DNA of 12,719 nt. Origin: Bacillota bacterium (GTDB taxonomy: Bacteria > Bacillota > Clostridia > Acetivibrionales > DSM-2933). The translations under genes were made by a program, and so were the position numbers. Below, one piece after another: positions 1-5,871 of the stretch. Numbering within the stretch: position 1 is the first letter of the stretch; every line of letters begins with the position of its first letter. The stretch lies in assembly GCA_023441845.1 (NCBI GenBank), contig JAEZNF010000279.1, forward strand, positions 1 through 12,719, in the 5' to 3' direction. Under the pieces are notes generated by a model, which was not told where the DNA came from, did no database searches, and saw only the letters and a list, made by a program, of their open reading frames with translations.

Positions 1-335
1 ATGTAAGGGATCACAGGGAAGTAGTACCTGACAGTCCCATCATTAAAAGGATAATTGGAGTTGCGGGTGATACTGTTGAGGTAAAAAACGGAAAGGTCTA
101 TGTTAACGATGAAGAACTGAATGAGGATTATATAAACGGTGATAATACCGACATTGTCGAGGAAGAGTTTGCAAAAGTAACGGTTGAAAAAGGTATGGTA
201 TATGTTATGGGAGATAACAGATTTCCCAATCAAAGCCTTGACAGCCGAAAAATCGGACCTTTGGCTATTAAAAAAGTGGGAGGAAAAGCAATACTTAGAT
301 TCTATCCCTTCAAAGACTTCGGAACATTAAATTAA
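1..335 (+). CDS. lepB: Signal peptidase I, C-terminal part (5' end outside window)
   Basis: Type I signal peptidases are membrane-anchored serine proteases that cut signal peptides from exported proteins on the outer face of the cytoplasmic membrane. The open frame runs from base 3 to the TAA at 333-335 and gives 110 residues. Two family boxes are visible. The first is IIKRIIGVAGDTVEV at about residues 13-27, where K15 matches the general-base lysine. The second is the C-terminal box MGDNRFPNQSLDSRKIGPL near residues 69-87. The segment with the transmembrane anchor and catalytic serine lies upstream of the window, so completeness cannot be judged. The gene is followed by a strong intrinsic terminator and ends its transcription unit. 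The gene symbol is by family; Firmicutes often carry several paralogues (sip/lep), and which one this is cannot be told. Confidence 0.95.
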   Translation, partial: VRDHREVVPDSPIIKRIIGVAGDTVEVKNGKVYVNDEELNEDYINGDNTDIVEEEFAKVTVEKGMVYVMGDNRFPNQSLDSRKIGPLAIKKVGGKAILRFYPFKDFGTLN

Positions 336-402
336 TAGCAGCAAATTTTTGACTGAAAAATAGGACTTTTGCCGGATATTTCTTCTGGAAATGCCTCTAA
401 TA

Positions 403-446
403 AAAAAGGGAAGACCGCTTAATAAAAGCATGGTCTTCCCTTTTTA
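403..446 (+). terminator. Intrinsic terminator of the signal peptidase gene, probably bidirectional
   Basis: A 14-bp perfect stem pairs 403-416 with 432-445. Its core is GGGAAGACC/GGTCTTCCC, flanked by A5/T5. An inner GCTT/AAGC helix (417-420/426-429) closes the loop. The run of T after the GC-rich core on the plus strand, and the matching run on the minus strand (complement of the A tract at 402-407), allow termination from both sides. It would therefore also stop the convergent 51-residue gene ending at 486. Confidence 0.9.
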
Positions 447-485
447 TTGATGTTTAGGAAATTATATCCCTTGGAAAATTGCATT

Positions 486-641
486 TTATCTAGGATTCTT
501 AACTTGGGGCAAATATTTTGTCCTGCCCTTTTTTTTGCTGGTTTTCTTTGTTTCCAGCTTGTTTATTTCCCTGTAAAAGAAAAATCCTAAAATTGCAAAT
601 GCTGCCAAACTGCCTAAAATAACTATGATTTGTGTTCCCAT
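486..641 (-). CDS. Small single-helix membrane protein (51 aa), function unknown
   Basis: I do not recognise a family. The frame starts at ATG (complement of 639-641) and stops at TAA (complement of 486-488). Residues 4-23 are strongly hydrophobic (QIIVILGSLAAFAILGFFFY) and would form one transmembrane helix. The remaining 28 residues are highly basic, with a KKTSKKKGR stretch at about 32-40. The likely orientation is therefore N-terminus outside and basic tail in the cytoplasm, by the positive-inside rule. A modest ribosome binding site (AGGCAGG) lies 7 nt before the ATG. Support for it being real comes from a good minus-strand promoter at 834-862, a structured leader at 702-795 shared with the MerR-type gene near 9340, and a terminator just downstream. 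The tail could bind a protein, lipid or nucleic acid partner, but nothing shows which. The coding call itself is likely but not certain because it is short. Confidence 0.7.
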   Translation of the reverse strand: MGTQIIVILGSLAAFAILGFFFYREINKLETKKTSKKKGRTKYLPQVKNPR

Positions 642-701
642 TAAAATACCTGCCTAATAAATAATTTTATTAAAAATTAGTTGTAAGCTTCTTTATATGG
701 A

Positions 702-795
702 TAAACAACTTTAAAATTACATATTTTGGTGCTAAAAAAGTGTTAAAGTATCACAATTTTTCGCTGCTTAGTATTTTAATGTGTAAAGTTGTTTA
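702..795 (-). ncRNA. Candidate structured leader RNA, copy 1 (5' UTR of the 51-aa gene)
   Basis: The 12-mer TAAACAACTTTA at 702-713 is perfectly complementary to 784-795 and closes a domain of about 94 nt. Inside is a small hairpin (740-742 with 752-754, 9-nt loop) and the motif TACTAAGCAGCGAAAAA (minus-strand reading of 757-773). A second copy in the leader of the MerR-type gene (9410-9502) keeps the closing stem, the hairpin with the same loop length, and the motif with 2 differences in 17. The domain starts about 32 nt after the predicted transcription start and ends 60 nt before the ATG. No riboswitch class I know fits it. A repeated DNA operator is the main alternative. Confidence 0.55.
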
Positions 796-833
796 GCTTT
801 AAATAACGCACACTAATTTTTCATATATGAAAT

Positions 834-862
834 ATTATATTAGCAAGAAAGCATTAAAGCAA
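834..862 (-). promoter_or_regulatory. Sigma-A-like promoter for the 51-aa membrane protein gene
   Basis: Read on the minus strand, TTGCTT (complement of 857-862) and a perfect TATAAT (complement of 834-839) are separated by 17 bp. The predicted start near 827 gives a leader of about 186 nt. A 14-bp palindrome, TTTCATATATGAAA at 819-832, lies across the start point and could be an operator. Confidence 0.6.
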
Positions 863-888
863 TATCAAATATTTGAAATAACAAGCCT

Positions 889-1037
889 TTATACTTTGCA
901 ATAAACATTTATATTCAATTTTGATGTTGCAAAATATATACATTGATTCATATGCTGCGAAAAATTCAGCTTTTAGCTTTAGAATGCAGATGCTTTAACT
1001 GCATTTTAATATGCAAAATCTTTTTCGCAACATACAT
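889..1037. repeat. Dispersed two-hairpin intergenic repeat, copy 1
   Basis: This copy contains two adjacent inverted repeats. Hairpin I pairs about 890-903 with 925-938 around TTTGCAATA/TGTTGCAAA, with one mismatch. Hairpin II pairs 951-964 with 1021-1034 (arms TGCTGCGAAAAA and TTTTTCGCAACA). An apical hairpin, AATGCAG/CTGCATT (983-989/999-1005), sits inside hairpin II. The copy at 8614-8748 has the same plan and long identical blocks such as ATCTTTTTCGCA. Both copies lie just 3' of minus-strand genes, here 46 bp after the zinc-ribbon gene. No coding frame is seen and there is no U-run, so it is not a plain terminator. Confidence 0.75.
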
Positions 1038-1083
1038 AATTGCAATAGATTAAATAGGAACATTAATTTTTACCGGATAAGTA

Positions 1084-1293
1084 TCAAAAACCGATTATAT
1101 TTTCAACACTAAAGATGTGTAAAAGAGGATCATTATTGGTTCCTTTATAGAATTTGAATTCTGTCAAAAGGTTTTGATGCCCGCAACACTCGCATTGGAA
1201 GTTTAAACCGTTCAGCTTGCTTATTTCTAATTCCGGAAGGCTGAGTATTACCGACTTGCAGTTATAACAGCGTAAAGTCCTGAAATTAAACAT
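1084..1293 (-). CDS. Small zinc-ribbon protein (69 aa), function unknown
   Basis: The protein carries C9-x2-C12 and C34-x-C36-C37-x-H39. C9/C12 with C34/C37 make two zinc-knuckle pairs about 21 residues apart, the spacing of a small zinc ribbon, so a structural zinc ion is likely. A near-consensus ribosome binding site (AAGGAGGG) lies 6 nt before the ATG at 1291-1293, which makes the gene convincing despite its length. No enzyme motif or membrane segment is visible. Small stand-alone zinc ribbons often bind nucleic acid or protein partners, but the role here is unknown. It points away from spoIIP across a 305-bp gap and is followed by the two-hairpin repeat. I could not identify a confident promoter for it. 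Confidence 0.75.
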   Translation of the reverse strand: MFNFRTLRCYNCKSVILSLPELEISKLNGLNFQCECCGHQNLLTEFKFYKGTNNDPLLHIFSVENIIGF

Positions 1294-1598
1294 TTAATTC
1301 CCTCCTTGAGCAAAGGTAATATTATTAACATATTAAATTTGATAAATAAGAAAAAAGTACACGGTTAAAATGTGATATAAAAGTATTTTATTAACGAGAG
1401 CGATGCAAATATACTATATAACATAAAAAAAATAATAAAAAGTATATGACAAAGTTTTCGGTTATTCGACATTTTGTGTCGAAAGCTTTAACAAAATGTT
1501 GCAGACGGATAATTATGTGAACAGATTGATTCTTTAATTCTATCATATTATTTATCGAAATTGAATACTATTGAAAAAAAGATTCAAACGGGGTTAAA
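1294..1598. promoter_or_regulatory. 305-bp divergent region between the zinc-ribbon gene and spoIIP
   Basis: This gap is very AT-rich and holds no gene I can support. Its one clear structural feature is a pair of overlapping inverted repeats. TTCGACA/TGTCGAA (1465-1471/1477-1483, 5-nt loop) and ACATTTTGT/ACAAAATGT (1469-1477/1491-1499, 13-nt loop) share bases and so exclude each other as hairpins. They could be operator sites between the divergent genes. The first base of the minus-strand gene's ribosome binding region lies immediately at the left edge. Confidence 0.45.
1526..1554 (+). promoter_or_regulatory. Possible promoter for spoIIP
   Basis: TTGATT (1526-1531) and TATTTA (1549-1554) are spaced by 17 bp, a moderate vegetative-type match 44 bp before the start codon. 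In Bacillus spoIIP is transcribed by the mother-cell sigma factor SigE; I did not find a clear SigE-type box here. The assignment is therefore tentative. Confidence 0.35.
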
Positions 1599-2915
1599 AT
1601 GAATAGTAAACAAAAGTATAAAAATAAAGAAAAAATTATTTATGGAATTATCAAGATTATACTGTTTATGGTTTTATCCTATTTGGCAATAAGGATAGGT
1701 GTATTTGGAGGAACGCTTCTGTCTTCTGCCGATTCTCAAATAGTACGGAATGTCGATGTTGAAAACTTTAAAGGGGCCCTAAATAATTCTTTCCCAATAA
1801 TAGATACCATCTATAACAGCGGTAACATTAGTATTTCCTTTACCGGGGGAATAAAAGGCATCATAAGGAAAATATATGGTTTTGATTTGAGTGACCCTAT
1901 AACCTTACTCAATGCCGAGTCTCCACACATATACAGCTACTATGTGGGAGATTATCAGAAGATTTTAGCGCAAAACGACAGGCTTAATAGGCCGGTTGAG
2001 ATCAAAGAGGACAACTCCGATGATGATAATTCCGACGATGACGATAATTCCGACGAAGATAATAACTCCGACAAGGAGGAGAAACAGGAGCAAAATAAGG
2101 ACAGCACGGGGCTTATACAGGACCAAAGCAGCATATATATGGAAGAGGATAAAGAGGAAGACCATACTTCCCAAAAGAATATTGTCACGAAAGGCAAGAT
2201 TGTTATTGATAACCAGACTAAGTATAAAATAGATATCAATGAACTTTTAAACCAGCCTTTAAACATCAACTTCGATAAAAAAGGCCCAAAAGTGCTGATT
2301 TATCATACTCATACGACAGAAAGCTATATTAATACACTCAGTAGCTTGAATAAAAGCGGTGCACCATCCAGAAATAGGGATCCCAAATACGGTGTTGTCA
2401 GGGTAGGAGATGAACTGGCCGTGAGCCTGAGAAAGAAATATGGGATGGAAGTGATACATAACGGTACTGTCCATGATTATCCTGTATACGATGGGGCGTA
2501 TGGCAGATCATTAAGTACGGCCTCAAAAATATTAAAAAGCTACCCATCAATCAAAGTGGCCCTGGATATACACAGAGATGCTCTTAGCGCAGATAAAAAG
2601 CTGCGAGCGGTAACTAAAATCGGCGGCAAAAATGCAGCTCAGGTCTTGTTTGTTGTCGGGACAAATGCCAGCGGCTTAACACATCCTAACTGGAAGGAAA
2701 ACTTGAAATTAGCTGTAAAATTACAGGATAAGCTCAATGAAATAAGTCCGGGCCTTGCCAAGCCGATTCTTTTAAGCCGGAACAGATATAATCAGCATCT
2801 TACGAACAATACACTTATTATAGAAATTGGAGGGGATGGAAACCTTTTAAGTGAATGCATTGAAAGCACAAAATATATTGCGCAGGCAATAAATGAGGTG
2901 ATAAATAAAAAGTGA
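1599..2915 (+). CDS. spoIIP: Stage II sporulation protein P, peptidoglycan hydrolase
   Basis: SpoIIP is the membrane-anchored amidase/endopeptidase of the DMP engulfment complex (with SpoIID and SpoIIM). It removes stem peptides and cuts glycan cross-links so the mother cell can engulf the forespore. The 438-residue protein has an N-terminal membrane anchor at about 14-33 and an outer linker. A run of Asp/Asn/Ser repeats follows (138-158, in a wider acidic region to about 190). The amidase domain runs from about 230 to the end. Family motifs are VLIYHTHTTESY (232-243, with H236 and H238), ALDIHRD (321-327, H325) and TLIIEIGG (405-412, E409); these His and Glu residues are the likely metal and catalytic positions. 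The start has only a weak ribosome binding site (ACGGGG), but no better start precedes the anchor. A 96-residue gene follows 65 bp later. Confidence 0.93.
   Translation: MNSKQKYKNKEKIIYGIIKIILFMVLSYLAIRIGVFGGTLLSSADSQIVRNVDVENFKGALNNSFPIIDTIYNSGNISISFTGGIKGIIRKIYGFDLSDPITLLNAESPHIYSYYVGDYQKILAQNDRLNRPVEIKEDNSDDDNSDDDDNSDEDNNSDKEEKQEQNKDSTGLIQDQSSIYMEEDKEEDHTSQKNIVTKGKIVIDNQTKYKIDINELLNQPLNINFDKKGPKVLIYHTHTTESYINTLSSLNKSGAPSRNRDPKYGVVRVGDELAVSLRKKYGMEVIHNGTVHDYPVYDGAYGRSLSTASKILKSYPSIKVALDIHRDALSADKKLRAVTKIGGKNAAQVLFVVGTNASGLTHPNWKENLKLAVKLQDKLNEISPGLAKPILLSRNRYNQHLTNNTLIIEIGGDGNLLSECIESTKYIAQAINEVINKK
2010..2072 (+). repeat. Tandem Asp-Asn-Ser-Asp coding repeat in spoIIP
   Basis: Four degenerate units of 15-18 bp, each coding for D(D/N)NSD-like residues, encode residues 138-158 of SpoIIP. 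They form a very acidic linker between the membrane anchor and the amidase domain. Codon choice varies between units (GAT/GAC, AAT/AAC), so the array is old or maintained at the protein level rather than freshly expanded. Confidence 0.85.
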
Positions 2916-2980
2916 ATTTTTGTTGATAATATAGATTGACTGATATACGAATTATAAATACAATAGTTACGGAGAAAATG

Positions 2981-3271
2981 ATGAACAGAGTTGAACGGTT
3001 AAAAGAAAAAAAAACACATAAGAGAAAGTATGTTTGCCTGGCGATTCTCTTCTTTTCGGTGGTTTTTACAGGAATTTGCACTGCCGATTACTCCATAAAC
3101 AGTCTTATGAACAATCAAAAATGTATAAAAATTTTTACTTACAGGAATTATGGAGAATCATCATTTGAAATATCGGTTATGAATAAGAAAGTCCATTTTA
3201 ATACGAAATATATCGAAAGGGATATTAATAAAATAAAAAGCAAATTTTCCGGCTTAATGAATATACGGTAG
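2981..3271 (+). CDS. Small membrane-anchored protein (96 aa), unknown
   Basis: I do not recognise this protein. A longer frame opens at 2936, but GGAG at 2971-2974 lies 6 nt before the ATG at 2981 and 3 nt before another ATG at 2978. The start at 2981 is preferred. The protein begins with a very basic segment (about 1-16, rich in Lys/Arg), followed by one hydrophobic helix (about 17-34, with Cys near both ends). An external or lumenal part of about 60 polar residues comes next, with no known motif. The anchor could also be read as an uncleaved signal peptide. It follows spoIIP by 65 bp on the same strand with no terminator between, so co-transcription, and perhaps a sporulation role, is possible but unproven. 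Confidence 0.65.
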   Translation: MNRVERLKEKKTHKRKYVCLAILFFSVVFTGICTADYSINSLMNNQKCIKIFTYRNYGESSFEISVMNKKVHFNTKYIERDINKIKSKFSGLMNIR

Positions 3272-3296
3272 ATTCTTTTATGTTTTGTAAAGCCGG
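3249..3296 (+). other. Small inverted repeat with an orphan ribosome-binding-like site
   Basis: CCGGCTT at 3249-3255, overlapping the end of the 96-residue gene, is complementary to AAGCCGG at 3290-3296, with a 34-nt loop. The right arm runs into GGGAGGAAAG, which looks like a ribosome binding site, but no ATG, GTG or TTG start follows at a useful distance. There is no T-run, so it is not a standard terminator. Confidence 0.3.
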
Positions 3297-3372
3297 GAGG
3301 AAAGAAATTAAATAAACTTACATATCATCAATCATGATTGTTTAAAAAAATTTACAATTAAAACACTAAAAG

Positions 3373-3402
3373 TGGATATTATCGTTATAAAATAAGTATA
3401 AT
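3373..3402 (+). promoter_or_regulatory. Probable promoter of the two-component operon
   Basis: A perfect TATAAT at 3397-3402 has a weak -35-like TGGATA at 3373-3378, 18 bp upstream. The predicted start near 3409 gives a leader of about 115 nt to the response-regulator gene. A 12-bp perfect palindrome, CAATCATGATTG (3329-3340), lies about 33 bp before the -35 box, where an activator such as the regulator itself could bind. Confidence 0.5.
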
Positions 3403-3523
3403 ATACGCAGGCAGGTAGAGGTGCTATCATTATTTGCATGTGCGGCTAATATATAAAGTGCATTTTCGATAATTTATTGCCCTTAAAAATATATTATGCT
3501 TAAAAAAGCACCGGGAGGTCATG

Positions 3524-4216
3524 ATGAGGAACAGGTTGATTTATGTTGTGGATGATGAACAAAATATAAGGGATCTCATAAAGTCCTATCTAGTAAAGGA
3601 AGGCTTTGACGTTGTAACATTTCCTGATGGAAAAACCGCATACGACCAATTTAAAAGCAGGCAGGCAGATATGCTTATAATAGACATAATGATGCCGGGA
3701 ATGGATGGTTATACGTTGTGCAGCGAAATAAGGAAATTTGGCGATGTCCCTATAATAATGGTATCTGCAAAGGACGATGAAATAGACAGGGTGGTAGGAT
3801 TGGAACTTGGCAGCGATGACTATATTTCAAAGCCGTTTAGTCCGCGTGAACTGATTGCAAGGGTGAAAAATATATTCAAACGAATAAAGGACGATACAAA
3901 TATCAATCATGATAACAATAATGAGCTTAAATTCAGTGATTTGACCATTTTGCCTGATGAAAGAAGGATTCTTAAGGGAACTCTGGAAATAGAACTGACT
4001 TCAAAGGAATATGACTTCTTACTGTTCTTAATAAAAGGAAAAAACAGGGTATTTAGCAGGGAACAGCTGCTTAATAATATTTGGGGTTATAACTATTCAG
4101 GAGATAACAGGGCAATCGACGACCTGGTTAAAAGGGTCAGGAAAAAGATTGCCCAGGCCGGATCGGTCCTTGAAATAATCACTGTGTGGGGATTAGGTTA
4201 TAAAGTAAGTGATTAG
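3524..4216 (+). CDS. OmpR/PhoB-family response regulator
   Basis: This is a two-domain transcription factor switched on by phosphorylation from a partner kinase. Numbering from the first of two adjacent ATGs (3521), the receiver domain covers about 4-120, with the acidic pair D11/D12, phospho-acceptor D55 (in LIIDIMMPGMDG), S82 and K104 (YISKPFSPREL). All are the conserved positions. The winged-helix DNA-binding domain covers about 135-230, with LTSKEYDFLLFL, the recognition region around RAIDDLVKRVRKKI, and a final WGLGYKV. The second ATG (3524) is preferred because it lies 5 nt after GGAGG (3514-3518), while the first is only 2 nt away; the protein is then 230 residues. The kinase gene begins 7 nt after its stop, so the two form an operon. 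The target genes and signal cannot be told from the sequence. Confidence 0.92.
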   Translation: MRNRLIYVVDDEQNIRDLIKSYLVKEGFDVVTFPDGKTAYDQFKSRQADMLIIDIMMPGMDGYTLCSEIRKFGDVPIIMVSAKDDEIDRVVGLELGSDDYISKPFSPRELIARVKNIFKRIKDDTNINHDNNNELKFSDLTILPDERRILKGTLEIELTSKEYDFLLFLIKGKNRVFSREQLLNNIWGYNYSGDNRAIDDLVKRVRKKIAQAGSVLEIITVWGLGYKVSD

Positions 4217-4223
4217 GTGAGGT

Positions 4224-5606
4224 ATGTTTAAAAAGATATCCAGCAGATTAATTTTATCGTATTTAATTATCATACTCATAACATCGGCTTTTGTATGGGT
4301 TATTTTCAGCGTGTCAACAAGCAGGTATATGGAAAATAGGGTAAAGAGAAACCTTGAGGATGATTTATTCAAAATAAAGCAGGCTATTAATAGCAATTTT
4401 AATGCAGAACGGGAAAATGAGCAGGGCAGAATCAGGAGATTGCCAAGGTTCAGAGTTGATCTTGGGGCAGCTGAGGATTGGGCTATTGTAGATAAGAATT
4501 TAAGAATTTTCTATCCCAAGGTTGGGGATGAGGCTGAAAAATTCAATACGAAGATTCTTCCTGTCATTGAGGACAAGGCAAAAGAGGTTAACAGCCGTCC
4601 GATAAGGTTCCAACTGGATGGGATAGAATATATGGCAATATTAAATCCGATAACGATCAAAGGCCCTCGTGAGTTTAACGGCTGGATTATAGCCTACACT
4701 TATGTTGGGACTGTCAACACACTTAGAAAAGGAATCTTTATAGTCTTATTGATTACACTAATATTTACAGGTTTGATAGCCATACTGTTCGGCATATTTT
4801 CTGCAAGATTCATATCAAAACCTATTGTAATGTTGAGGAACAGGGCAGAAATGCTTTCAAAAAGGGATTTTGTCACTAAAGTTGATATCAAAACCGGGGA
4901 TGAATTGGAAGAACTGGCTAATTCAATGAATAAGGTGGCTGATGAACTTAAAGAATACGATATCGCGCAGAAGAAGTTCATCCAGAATGCTTCGCACGAG
5001 TTAAAAACACCGCTTATGTCCATTCAAGGATATGCTGAAGGTATAAAAGACGGTGTTTTTGACGACACTGAAAGAGCGCTTGATGTTATTGTGGAAGAGA
5101 GCACCAGGCTAAAGCGCCTGGTAGAAGATATTATATATCTTTCCAAGCTTGAAACCATGGATGATTATTACTCTTTTTCCACAGTAAGCATAGGGGAAGT
5201 AATAGAAAAGAGTATAGAAAAAATAAACAGTCTGGCAATAAAAGAAGGAATCAGCATTAATTTAAATCTTCATAGAGATGTCATGATTAATGCCGACGGG
5301 AATAAACTTATTCAGGCAATGATAAATATAATAGGGAATTGCTTGAGATACGCAAGAGATGAAATAAAAATTGCTACATGGGATGACAGCAAATGGCTTC
5401 AAATAATAATCAGTGACAACGGTGTCGGCTTTAGTGAAAATGAAATAAAGAATATATTCGAACGTTTTTATAAGGGTAATAAGGGCAAAACAGGCCTTGG
5501 TCTGGCTATTACAAAGGTAATAATAGAAAAGCACAGGGGAATGATAAAAGCGTCAAACGGGACCAATGGAGGTGCTGAGTTTACAATAAAGCTGCCTGTA
5601 AAATAA
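4224..5606 (+). CDS. Sensor histidine kinase, partner of the preceding regulator
   Basis: This 460-residue membrane protein has the classical layout. Transmembrane helix 1 is at about 10-30 and an extracytoplasmic sensor region at about 31-168. Transmembrane helix 2 is at about 170-193, HAMP at about 194-246, and the dimerisation and phospho-acceptor segment KFIQNASHELKTPL (251-264) has H258. The ATPase domain runs to the end: N-box around N372 (NIIGNCLRYA), G1 DNGVGF (398-403), F-box FERFYKG, G2 TGLGLAI (423-429). All catalytic boxes are intact, so it should autophosphorylate and pass phosphate to D55 of the neighbouring regulator. The N-box is slightly unusual in having NCLRYA where NAxKYT is common. 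The sensor region has no domain I can name. The GGTGAGGT ribosome binding site overlaps the end of the regulator gene, which suggests coupled translation. Confidence 0.93.
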   Translation: MFKKISSRLILSYLIIILITSAFVWVIFSVSTSRYMENRVKRNLEDDLFKIKQAINSNFNAERENEQGRIRRLPRFRVDLGAAEDWAIVDKNLRIFYPKVGDEAEKFNTKILPVIEDKAKEVNSRPIRFQLDGIEYMAILNPITIKGPREFNGWIIAYTYVGTVNTLRKGIFIVLLITLIFTGLIAILFGIFSARFISKPIVMLRNRAEMLSKRDFVTKVDIKTGDELEELANSMNKVADELKEYDIAQKKFIQNASHELKTPLMSIQGYAEGIKDGVFDDTERALDVIVEESTRLKRLVEDIIYLSKLETMDDYYSFSTVSIGEVIEKSIEKINSLAIKEGISINLNLHRDVMINADGNKLIQAMINIIGNCLRYARDEIKIATWDDSKWLQIIISDNGVGFSENEIKNIFERFYKGNKGKTGLGLAITKVIIEKHRGMIKASNGTNGGAEFTIKLPVK

Positions 5607-5625
5607 TCAGTATAAATATACAGTT

Positions 5626-5697
5626 AATGGGATTTTTTATAAGGGTAGGTATAAAGTTGTTTAATATTAGCAATTATAAATAAAAAAATGGGATTTT
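5626..5697 (+). repeat. 11-bp direct repeat flanking a leader-stem 12-mer
   Basis: AATGGGATTTT occurs at 5626-5636 and again at 5687-5697 in the gap between the kinase gene and ppdK. Between them, at 5652-5663, lies TAAAGTTGTTTA, an exact copy of the 12-mer that forms the closing stem of the two leader elements at 702-795 and 9410-9502. No partner strand for a stem is present here. It may be a protein binding site or chance. Confidence 0.45.
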
Positions 5698-5728
5698 AGC
5701 AAAAAAATAATGAAAAAATATTTTTATA

Positions 5729-5737
5729 TGTTATAAT
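5729..5737 (+). promoter_or_regulatory. Extended -10 promoter of ppdK
   Basis: TGTTATAAT is a perfect extended -10 element (TG, one base, TATAAT at 5732-5737). No good -35 box is seen, which fits the extended -10 class. The predicted start near 5744 gives a leader of about 128 nt. That leader contains an orphan GGAGGG (5793-5798) with no ATG after it, and a real ribosome binding site AGGAGG about 9 nt before the ppdK start. Confidence 0.6.
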
Positions 5738-5871
5738 AATATGGGTTAAGTTGAGTACATATTTCCTCAATTGGTTATATTAAGATATTCGCGGAGGGTG
5801 TTGGGCATTATAAACACATCTTTCCTACAATAAATACAAATCATTAACTAAGTTATAGGAGGTTTGGGTAA

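Larger units (their letters stand above)
642..1083. other. Gene-free 442-bp region with promoter, leader RNA and repeat
   Basis: No coding frame with a credible start and ribosome binding site was found here. From left to right it holds a structured leader (702-795), a 14-bp palindrome (819-832) over the start point of a minus-strand promoter (834-862), and a two-hairpin repeat (889-1037). The last 46 bp run up to the stop codon of the minus-strand zinc-ribbon gene. The leader and the repeat each have a second copy elsewhere in the window. Confidence 0.7.

Noticed and set aside
702..795. Assignment of the leader to a known riboswitch (c-di-GMP, TPP, SAM, T-box, fluoride, yybP)
   Set aside because: I looked for the conserved cores of these classes as I remember them and found none; naming one would be a guess.
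889..1037. CRISPR array or transposase-bearing insertion sequence
   Set aside because: There are only two inverted arms per copy, no regular spacer array, and no coding frame for a transposase.
1955..2269. Minus-strand and alternate-frame open frames over the acidic repeat of spoIIP
   Set aside because: They are antisense or out-of-frame readings of the GAT/AAT-rich repeat, giving low-complexity Ser/Leu or Ile/Val runs, with no ribosome binding site.
3290..3330. A small gene after GGGAGGAAAG at 3295-3304
   Set aside because: No ATG, GTG or TTG lies at a useful distance, and the possible frame from ATA gives no recognisable peptide.
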